A stretch of 6,102 nucleotides of DNA from Thaumarchaeota archaeon UBA183. Its GTDB lineage: Archaea; Thermoproteota; Nitrososphaeria; Nitrososphaerales; UBA183. The notes under the pieces were generated by a model. That model worked only from the letters and a program-made list of their open reading frames with translations, ran no database searches and was not told the DNA's origin. Position numbers and translations under genes: made by a program. Location of the stretch: the NCBI GenBank assembly GCA_002495205.1, contig DAEE01000036.1, forward strand, positions 9,603 through 15,704, given 5' to 3'. Positions 1 through 5,209 of the stretch are shown piece after piece (positions within the stretch are counted from its first letter, which is position 1; every line of letters begins with the position of its first letter).

Positions 1-923
1 TAGTCCATCCGGACAAAACGGTGGTCGTAACGTTCCCCCTGGAGGCAGACAGGGCGGGGGAGCTGTGCCAGGAGGCCGAGATCGTGGTCGTGAAGAAGCG
101 GAAGGACCTCATGAAAGAGGTGAAGCGGCAGCTGGAGAAGGGGAAGGTGGCGGTGGATGACGTGGAGGGGTTCAAGGGAGGGCGCTTCAAGTGGAACCCC
201 CAGCTTTTCCTGGACGCGAGGCGGGTCAAGGACGAGTTGGAGCTCGACCTGATCCGGAAGGCGTGCGCCGGGACAGACAAGACCTACGAGGCGCTAGAGA
301 AGGTGATGAAGCCTGGGAAGACGGAGTGGCAGCTCGCCGCCGAGGTGATGAAGGTGGCAGTCGAGAACGGGATGACCCCGTCCAACTCCGACTCGTCCCT
401 CGGCCCCGTCATAATCGCGTCTGGCCCGCACGGCGCCTATGGCCATTCGGAGCTGTCAGACCGCAAGATCAGGAGCGGGGACTTCGTGGTCGCCGACCTC
501 TTCTTCAGGTACCAGGGGTACAACTCCGACGAGACGCGCACCTTCGCGGTGGGGACGGTGAGCTCCGAGATGAAGCGGCACTACGAGGTGGTCCGGGAGG
601 CACAGGCGGCCGCTCTGGACGCCGCGAGGGAGGGGACCGCCTGCGGAGACGTGAACGACGCCGCCGTGGACGTCCTAAGGAAGAACCGCATGGACAAGCT
701 CCTCAACCACAGCATCGGCCACGGCGTCGGGATCGACATCCACGAGATGCCGGGGATCTTCAAGGGGAACAGGGTGAGGCTGCTCAGGAACGACGTGATA
801 ACCGACGAGCCGGGGGTCTACCTGGTGGGGAAGTTCGGGGTCCGGATAGAGGATACCTTGGTCGTCGGGAAGCGGGCCGAGGTGCTCACGAAGTTCACGA
901 AGGACCTGGTGACAGTGGGCTAG
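1..923 (+). CDS. M24 family metallopeptidase (Xaa-Pro dipeptidase/aminopeptidase type), 5'-truncated by window edge
   Basis: The reading frame is open from base 3 (V-H-P-D-K-T, then the GTG at 21), so the true start lies left of the window; roughly 50 N-terminal residues are probably missing compared with a ~350-residue prolidase. Counting the GTG codon as residue 1, the pita-bread fold metal ligands are all visible: D159 (in VADLFF), D170 (NSDETRTF), H234 (SIGHGVGIDIHEMP), E263 (TDEPGVY) and E277 (VRIEDT). H142 (SGPHGAYGH) matches the substrate-side histidine. The usual small residues after the first Asp (D-x-G) are replaced by D-L-F. Family knowledge: cytosolic dinuclear-metal enzymes that release the residue before proline; creatinase-like paralogues share the fold, so the exact substrate is uncertain. 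It ends one base from the convergent pantoate kinase stop. Family assignment is firm; peptidase specificity is inferred. Confidence 0.9.
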   Translation, partial: VHPDKTVVVTFPLEADRAGELCQEAEIVVVKKRKDLMKEVKRQLEKGKVAVDDVEGFKGGRFKWNPQLFLDARRVKDELELDLIRKACAGTDKTYEALEKVMKPGKTEWQLAAEVMKVAVENGMTPSNSDSSLGPVIIASGPHGAYGHSELSDRKIRSGDFVVADLFFRYQGYNSDETRTFAVGTVSSEMKRHYEVVREAQAAALDAAREGTACGDVNDAAVDVLRKNRMDKLLNHSIGHGVGIDIHEMPGIFKGNRVRLLRNDVITDEPGVYLVGKFGVRIEDTLVVGKRAEVLTKFTKDLVTVG

Positions 924-924
924 G

Positions 925-1839
925 TCAGACGAAGCCCGCCCTTCTCGTTCCTATTTCGAACACATCCACCCTGACGTCCTTGCTGTAGCCAAGGAGTGCG
1001 GTCGCGACCCTGTCGGCGTCGTCGGGTCCGACCACGCTGTGGACTGCGTAGCCGATCATGTTCTGGCTGGCGTGTGTCGCACCGGCTGACTTCGCCAGCC
1101 TGATGAGCTTCTCTACCTCGACGGACTCGAGCCCAAGTCCATTCGAGAAGCGCTCCCCTTCGCTGGCAAGGGTCTCCAGGGTAGGGTCGGAGAGGAAGCT
1201 GAGAAGGGACTCGTGCCCGAGCCGGTTGATCCTTTCGGTCACGCTCCTCGAGGACAGCGCGTCCTTCTTGTTGAAGGGCGCGACGAAGGCAGTCACGATT
1301 CGGGTGCCGTCGGGGACATCGACGGTGACGAACCTCGCTCTGCCGGGCTCCCCGGAGACAGTGATTGCGCCTGCTCCGATTGCGTCGAATATCACCGAAA
1401 CGGTCCCCAGACCCGTCTGCTCCAGGATTTCCGCCCTGTGGGCGAACAGCGCGATATCCGGCCTCGGGCGTTCGATACCCAGCGCGTGGGCCACGGCGTA
1501 CACGGCGGAGGTCGCAGACGCGGCGCTGGCCCCGAACCCTGCGCCTATGGGGACCTGCACCTCCTGGACAAGGGATAGCCCGGCCTCGGCTCGGGAGCCC
1601 GAGAGAAGGAGCTTCACAGCCCTCCGTGTCGTCCTTGCGTCGTAGTCGGGATCGCCGTTGACGACAGTGGACAGAGTCTGATTCCCCCCTTTTAGGACGG
1701 TCGCCGCGGTCGTGCTGCCCTTCGAGAGGATGTACCCGCCTCCGGTCGCTCCCGCCGGCTTCGGAGAGTTGTAGCTGATTTCGAAGAAGTTTGTTATGGC
1801 TGCGGGCGCGAAGGCCCTGACTAGCCTAGTTGGCAGCAG
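925..1839 (-). CDS. Pantoate kinase (archaeal GHMP kinase of CoA biosynthesis), atypical start
   Basis: GHMP-superfamily kinase that phosphorylates pantoate with ATP in the archaeal CoA route. With the CTG at 1837-1839 as residue 1 the protein is 304 residues, normal for the family. The conserved N-terminus reads RAFAPAAITNFFEI (residues 8-21) and is followed by ATGGGYILSKG (31-41). The phosphate-binding loop is PIGAGFGASAAS (97-108), and a TGLGTVSV segment lies further on. There is no ATG, GTG or TTG in frame between the TAA at 1867-1869 and the start of homology. The first ordinary start is the GTG at 1615-1617, which would delete about 74 conserved residues, so that short version is wrong. 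CTG at 1837-1839 or 1834-1836, preceded by GGCGA, is the best available start. It overlaps the end of the upstream membrane-protein gene by 11-14 bases, suggesting translational coupling. Cytosolic; family call firm, start uncertain. Confidence 0.85.
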   Translation of the reverse strand: MLPTRLVRAFAPAAITNFFEISYNSPKPAGATGGGYILSKGSTTAATVLKGGNQTLSTVVNGDPDYDARTTRRAVKLLLSGSRAEAGLSLVQEVQVPIGAGFGASAASATSAVYAVAHALGIERPRPDIALFAHRAEILEQTGLGTVSVIFDAIGAGAITVSGEPGRARFVTVDVPDGTRIVTAFVAPFNKKDALSSRSVTERINRLGHESLLSFLSDPTLETLASEGERFSNGLGLESVEVEKLIRLAKSAGATHASQNMIGYAVHSVVGPDDADRVATALLGYSKDVRVDVFEIGTRRAGFV

Positions 1840-2683
1840 GTTTCGCCTGCTGGCCCGTGCCTGCGATTACGCTGACCAAGGGGGCGAAGACCAGTACGAG
1901 CAGCGCCGTCACAGGAACGTAGAAGTCGAGTCCCGACCAGATGGCCGAGACGGAGGCGTAGTAGCCGTAGAGGAATATCGCGCCCAGCGCGAGGAATATG
2001 ACCGCGAAGCCGAGAGAAATCACGGACTGCCTCCTCTGAGAGCCGGCAGACCACTGCGGATCAAACCTTACGATCTGGGAACGACCAAGGAGAGGCTTGG
2101 TCGCCCGTATCAGGACCGGCACCGCTATGATTATGGCGGGGATCGCGGTCATGTTCCAGAACACCGTGTACCCCAAGATCAGATTGAGAGAGGGGAAGGC
2201 GGCAAGCCCTGCCGCAGGCGCAAACACCAGAGAGGCGAACCTTACGACCATCACTGCAGCTATCAGGTTCCCCAGCGTGACGAAAGCGACAGTCGCGGCC
2301 ACGAAGCCCGACCAAGTCCTATACTTCTTGACGAACCAACCGAAGAGCATGAAGGCCACGAAGTTCGCCGGGACCCCGGCGATCAGGCTGAGGGGCGCGT
2401 TCGTCACGCCCGCGGGGGCCACGAAGAGTACGTCTCCGACGAAAGTGCCTATGCCAGCCCCGACCGCGACCGGGACTGTTTCGGACACGACGGCGAGGAA
2501 CGCTGGGAGGAATATCCCGACGAGCACTTGGCCGACAAGCCACGGCGTGGGGATGTACGCCGTAAGGCCTTTCCCGATGGTGTAGAGTATGGCCGTCACA
2601 GCAATTATCGCTGCGTTCGCGGAAGCCGAAGGCGCCAGCCATCCGCTGTCGGTCTTCACGACGCCTGGCATCCCGTGCTCCAT
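1826..2683 (-). CDS. Integral membrane protein resembling an ECF-transporter substrate-binding (S) component
   Basis: 285 residues, strongly hydrophobic, about seven or eight helices. The N-terminal ~195 residues resemble an ECF S component: a first helix (about 24-44) ending in IPTPW, a second block (49-90) ending in GAGIGTFVGDVLF, then LIAGVPANFVAFMLFGWF (100-117) and two more helices up to about 192. A cytoplasm-like charged linker (193-220) is followed by two extra helices (222-243 and 251-274), which the typical 170-200-residue S component lacks. S components bind a vitamin or precursor and work with a shared EcfT/EcfA/EcfA' module, none of which is in the window. Pantoate kinase lies directly downstream and overlaps it, so pantoate or pantothenate is a possible substrate (inference). 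ATG at 2681-2683 is used; M5 (ATG 2669-2671) fits the TATA spacing better. The S-component call is moderate, by pattern only. Confidence 0.6.
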   Translation of the reverse strand: MEHGMPGVVKTDSGWLAPSASANAAIIAVTAILYTIGKGLTAYIPTPWLVGQVLVGIFLPAFLAVVSETVPVAVGAGIGTFVGDVLFVAPAGVTNAPLSLIAGVPANFVAFMLFGWFVKKYRTWSGFVAATVAFVTLGNLIAAVMVVRFASLVFAPAAGLAAFPSLNLILGYTVFWNMTAIPAIIIAVPVLIRATKPLLGRSQIVRFDPQWSAGSQRRQSVISLGFAVIFLALGAIFLYGYYASVSAIWSGLDFYVPVTALLVLVFAPLVSVIAGTGQQAKPAAN

Positions 2684-2694
2684 ATTTCAATATG
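2681..2694. promoter_or_regulatory. Perfect 6-2-6 inverted repeat over the membrane-protein start; operator candidate
   Basis: CATATT-TC-AATATG is an exact dyad. Its left arm contains the start codon of the S-component-like gene (read leftwards), and the whole dyad lies just downstream of that gene's TATA box. Such a position suits a repressor that blocks RNA polymerase or transcription start. The site is seen directly; regulator binding is inference. Confidence 0.4.
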
Positions 2695-2697
2695 GCC

Positions 2698-2704
2698 TAT
2701 AAAA
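2698..2704 (-). promoter_or_regulatory. TATA box for the S-component-like gene / pantoate kinase unit
   Basis: TTTTATA on the minus strand (TATAAAA on the plus strand) in an otherwise GC-rich window. Its centre is about 18 bases before the ATG at 2683 and 30 bases before the second in-frame ATG at 2671. Archaeal TBP boxes usually sit 24-30 bases before the transcription start, so a leaderless or near-leaderless message starting at M5 fits best. No purine-rich BRE is obvious on either side, so the box could also serve the plus strand. Confidence 0.5.
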
Positions 2705-2707
2705 TGC

Positions 2708-2724
2708 ATAGAGTTGTATAGAGT
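2708..2724. repeat. Direct repeat ATAGAGT x2, spaced one helical turn
   Basis: ATAGAGT occurs at 2708-2714 and again at 2718-2724, ten bases apart start to start, in the divergent control region between the membrane-protein and CtaG genes. Two identical 7-mers on the same face of the helix are compatible with a transcription-factor site. They could also be chance in a short AT-rich stretch. Confidence 0.3.
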
Positions 2725-2756
2725 CAGGAAGATGAAACAGGCCGCGCAATACCCAG

Positions 2757-2764
2757 CTTAAGTA
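2757..2764 (+). promoter_or_regulatory. TATA-like box CTTAAGTA for the CtaG-cupredoxin gene
   Basis: CTTAAGTA is centred about 30 bases before the TTG at 2791, the spacing expected for a leaderless or few-base-leader archaeal transcript. No GGTGA-type ribosome binding site lies before that TTG, which agrees with leaderless initiation. Assigned by position and AT content only. Confidence 0.4.
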
Positions 2765-2790
2765 GAACTCGTCATGTCCGCGGAGCCCCA

Positions 2791-3813
2791 TTGAGAAGCC
2801 GGAGCCTCTGGGAGGCACTTCGCTCGACTGAACTGCTCGGCGTGATGCTCTTCGTCTTTGCGACCGGTCTCCCCCCATTCGACGACGCCACCGAGGTCGA
2901 CCTGACCACCCACATGCTGCAGCACGTGCTTATCGTGTTCGCGGGCGTCATGATAGCCTACCCCCACCTGGGGAGGCGGTTGCTGAAGGAGGCACACGGA
3001 GCGTGGCTGCCCCGTGCCGCTCTGCTTGTGTCCATGGCGACCATCGTCTTCTGGCACCTTCCGGGCCCCTGGGACGACGCTGTGCTCAACCCGGAGGTGC
3101 ACTTCCTTGAGCACTTCGCCTTCCTCGCAGTCGGGCTCCTCTGCGGCTCGTGGCTGCTGCTTCTCTCGGATTCAGGGAAGATAGGGGCGCTGGGGGCCGC
3201 CTTCTTCGGGCACATGGGGTACGCCGTGGCGCTGATCTCCCCCTGGGGGGTGCAGGTGTACGCGCTCTACCCCCTCCCCAATCAGGCGGTCCTCGGCTGG
3301 GTGCTCCTCCTGACTGGGCCGAGCCTGATCCTGGGGGTCGCCTACGTGATAGCCAGGAACCCGGCCTGGCTCGGCGGCCTGTCTGCCAAGGGGGCCACGG
3401 CGGAGAGGAGGACGACCTTCCTGAACAGGGCCAGGGTTCCCAGCTGGGTCGCGCCGCTCCTAAGCACCATCCTCGTGATCGCCCTCGTCGGGTACTTCGC
3501 AGCCACAGCCTACGCACTCGCGACCCCCCAGCAGGTGGCGGGGGGGACCGTCGTCTACATCTCGGAGACTCCGATCTCATGGCAGTACTCGCCCCAGCAG
3601 ATCAAAGTCGTGCTGGGCGTCAACGCGACGGTGACCTGGGCCAGCCGTTCGATATCCTATGACACGGTGACTGACAGGGGCGGGGCTTTCAGTTCCGGTT
3701 CGATCCCTCCGGGGGGGACCTTCACCTACACCTTCACCGAGGCCGGGGTGTATCAATACTACTGCCAGTACCATCCCTGGATGACCGGGACCGTGACAGT
3801 CTTGCCAGAGTAG
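2791..3813 (+). CDS. CtaG-type (caa3 oxidase assembly) membrane protein with C-terminal cupredoxin domain
   Basis: 340 residues in two parts. Residues 12-245 hold about seven membrane helices with the CtaG histidine signatures: THMLQH (H41, H45), FWHLPGPW (H89) and VHFLEH (H104, H108). CtaG proteins help mature the copper centres of haem-copper oxidases. Residues 250-340 form a small blue-copper-like beta domain, probably on the outer face, ending C325-QY-H328-PW-M331, the usual CxxHxxM ligand loop. Aligned with typical domains of this type, the first ligand (His in the P-H-T-V-T strand) is D291 in SYDTVTD, so the copper site is incomplete or altered. The TTG start is the only ordinary start after the in-frame TAG at 2719-2721 that keeps the N-terminus; ATG at 2845 would cut into helix 1. 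Divergent from the S-component-like gene and convergent with the MFS gene. No oxidase subunit is in view, so partner and role are inferred. Confidence 0.85.
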   Translation: MRSRSLWEALRSTELLGVMLFVFATGLPPFDDATEVDLTTHMLQHVLIVFAGVMIAYPHLGRRLLKEAHGAWLPRAALLVSMATIVFWHLPGPWDDAVLNPEVHFLEHFAFLAVGLLCGSWLLLLSDSGKIGALGAAFFGHMGYAVALISPWGVQVYALYPLPNQAVLGWVLLLTGPSLILGVAYVIARNPAWLGGLSAKGATAERRTTFLNRARVPSWVAPLLSTILVIALVGYFAATAYALATPQQVAGGTVVYISETPISWQYSPQQIKVVLGVNATVTWASRSISYDTVTDRGGAFSSGSIPPGGTFTYTFTEAGVYQYYCQYHPWMTGTVTVLPE

Positions 3814-3838
3814 TCGGGGATTGCGCGCGCTGGAGCTT

Positions 3839-5083
3839 TCAGGGCCGTTGTGAATCCTCGGCGTCGTCCACGCTGATGAGTTCGCTGATGCCCTCGTAGT
3901 CCCTCTGGATCGGCTCCACAAGCAGCCAGAAGCCGCAGGCGACGAACGCCGTGAACGCCGCTATCGCGTACCACCCGAGCTGTGGCGCGCCTGCGAAGAT
4001 TTGGAAAGTGAATAGCCCGACCAGCGGGGAAAGTGACCTGCCCCCCAGCGACGCTGCGGAGAAGTAGCCCTGGAAGGTGCCTCTGCTCCTCACGCTGGAG
4101 AAGAGGGTGAGCACAGTCTGAGAGGGCACCGTCATGAAGATCTCGCCCAGTGTGAGCACCACCATCACAGCCTCGAACTCCAGGAATGTGGAGGAGATCC
4201 CGGCCATCACGAAGCTGGCGACCGTGAAGACGCAGGCGCCGACCAAGGGGTAGACCAGCCTCTTCATCCTGAAGAAGAGCGAAGAGAGCGGTAGCTGGAG
4301 CAGGACTATGACCAGGCCGTTGGTGGCGAAGAGATAACCAATCTGCTCGTTCGAAAAGCTCAGGAAGTTCTGAACATAGACGGAGATGGGCACGATCTCG
4401 TATCCTATGGCCAGGTATCCGCAGACGACAAGAACGAGGAAGAGGATCAGGTTCCTGTCTGCGCCCCACCTGAGCGCCGCAGGGCGGGCCCTCGCTTCCC
4501 CTTCGTCCCCCCTGAGCCGCCCCCCGGTCACGAAGATCCCCGTGAGGACGCTGGTGACAACGGGGACCGCTGCGCTGAACAGAAAGACGCTGGAGTAGTC
4601 GAAGGTCTGGGCGAGTATGCCCCCCAGGGCGGGCCCTATGGCGAAGCCGAGGTTCCCGGCTATCGAGAGGAGCGAAAGGCCTGTCTTCAGGTTCCTGATC
4701 TCGCTGTTGGCGACTATCGCCGACGCAGCCGGCTGCGCCAGCCCCCGGAGGAAGTTGAAGATAGGGTACGCCAGCAGGATGAGGGTCGTGTCAGCGTCGG
4801 TCCCGATCAGGTAGCTCAGCACTAGGGCCGACGCCACGGAGAACACGTACCCCATCAGCATGATCCGCTTCGGGCCCATGGTGTCTGTCAGGCGCCCCCC
4901 CAGCAGCTGGCTCCCCAGGCTCAGCAACCCCGCGACCAGGTAGATTGCGCCTATGGTCGCCAGGGAGACCCCCCTGACGGAGCTGAGGTACACCGCGAGA
5001 AACGGCATCGTCGCCGACCACCCCACCGAGTTCAGGGTCACTATGGCGAACACCGCCCAGGTATCGCGGGAGACGCGAATCAT
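3839..5083 (-). CDS. Major facilitator superfamily transporter, drug-efflux-like (DHA1 type)
   Basis: 414 residues, the normal size for a 12-helix MFS carrier in the cell membrane. The loop between helices 2 and 3 carries motif A, GGRLTDTMGPKRIM (62-75, with D67, G70 and K72). Helix 5 carries GNLGFAIGPALGG (143-155), like the motif C of proton-driven antiporters. A charged, mostly hydrophilic loop (about 186-210) separates the halves. The second half has a helix 8-9 loop (FFRMKRLVYP, 270-279) and the RGTFQGYFSAASLGGR segment (334-349) seen in multidrug-type members. The tail (391-414) is acidic and soluble. The substrate cannot be read from sequence; efflux of small molecules by proton exchange is the family expectation. 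ATG at 5083 begins directly in the amphipathic N-terminus; no good Shine-Dalgarno precedes it. Ends 25 bases from the convergent CtaG-cupredoxin gene and is divergent from the kelch gene. Confidence 0.9.
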   Translation of the reverse strand: MIRVSRDTWAVFAIVTLNSVGWSATMPFLAVYLSSVRGVSLATIGAIYLVAGLLSLGSQLLGGRLTDTMGPKRIMLMGYVFSVASALVLSYLIGTDADTTLILLAYPIFNFLRGLAQPAASAIVANSEIRNLKTGLSLLSIAGNLGFAIGPALGGILAQTFDYSSVFLFSAAVPVVTSVLTGIFVTGGRLRGDEGEARARPAALRWGADRNLILFLVLVVCGYLAIGYEIVPISVYVQNFLSFSNEQIGYLFATNGLVIVLLQLPLSSLFFRMKRLVYPLVGACVFTVASFVMAGISSTFLEFEAVMVVLTLGEIFMTVPSQTVLTLFSSVRSRGTFQGYFSAASLGGRSLSPLVGLFTFQIFAGAPQLGWYAIAAFTAFVACGFWLLVEPIQRDYEGISELISVDDAEDSQRP

Positions 5084-5209
5084 CGGGGCCCCTCAGGAGA
5101 CAACCTTATCCGCACGCTCAGCGTCTAGGGGTCTAAGAGGTTTGGTCGGGACTTTCATGCTTGACTGTGCCCATCATTCAGACAGCCCTCTCTCCAAGGT
5201 GAAACCTGA
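5084..5209. promoter_or_regulatory. Divergent intergenic region between MFS and kelch genes
   Basis: 126 bases that must hold both promoters. On the minus strand GGATAAGG (within 5101-5110) is centred about 24 bases before the MFS ATG, the spacing of a leaderless archaeal promoter, although it is a poor TATA match. No convincing TATA box is seen for the plus-strand kelch gene. A tandem GTCTAGGG/GTCTAAGA (5123-5138) is imperfect. Confidence 0.3.
5198..5202 (+). promoter_or_regulatory. Ribosome binding site GGTGA of the kelch gene
   Basis: GGTGA matches the anti-Shine-Dalgarno 3' end of archaeal 16S rRNA and sits seven bases before the ATG at 5210. An in-frame TGA immediately precedes that ATG, so this site fixes the start. 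It also shows that this message has a leader, unlike the neighbouring genes. Confidence 0.7.

Noticed and set aside
943..957. Pyrimidine-rich stretch after the peptidase stop, possible archaeal T-rich terminator
   Set aside because: It lacks a real run of Ts and lies inside the kinase coding sequence, so composition alone explains it.
1058..1645. Plus-strand open frame of 195 codons opposite pantoate kinase
   Set aside because: The minus strand encodes clear GHMP-kinase motifs; the plus frame has none and is Ser/Ala/Pro-rich, as expected of an antisense frame.
1796..2761. Long plus-strand open frame (321 codons) opposite the S-component-like gene
   Set aside because: Its translation is uniformly charged and low in hydrophobics, with no recognisable domain. 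The minus strand of the same stretch gives a clean multi-helix membrane protein, so this is a GC-driven antisense shadow.
3540..3717. Runs of seven Gs in the CtaG-cupredoxin gene (3540-3546 and 3711-3717) as possible frameshift sites
   Set aside because: The reading frame continues through both into correctly ordered domains, and the second lies inside an intact cupredoxin fold, so no frameshift is indicated.
3814..3838. GC-rich gap (GCGCGCGC) between the convergent CtaG and MFS genes as a hairpin terminator
   Set aside because: It is self-complementary but short, has no convincing stem-loop and no T-tract on either strand.
5123..5138. Tandem GTCTAGGG/GTCTAAGA upstream of the kelch gene
   Set aside because: Only two imperfect 8-base copies with no dyad or TATA relation; indistinguishable from chance.
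5161..5166. TTGACT resembling a bacterial -35 box before the kelch gene
   Set aside because: There is no matching -10 hexamer, and the rest of the window has archaeal signals (TATA boxes, GGTGA site).
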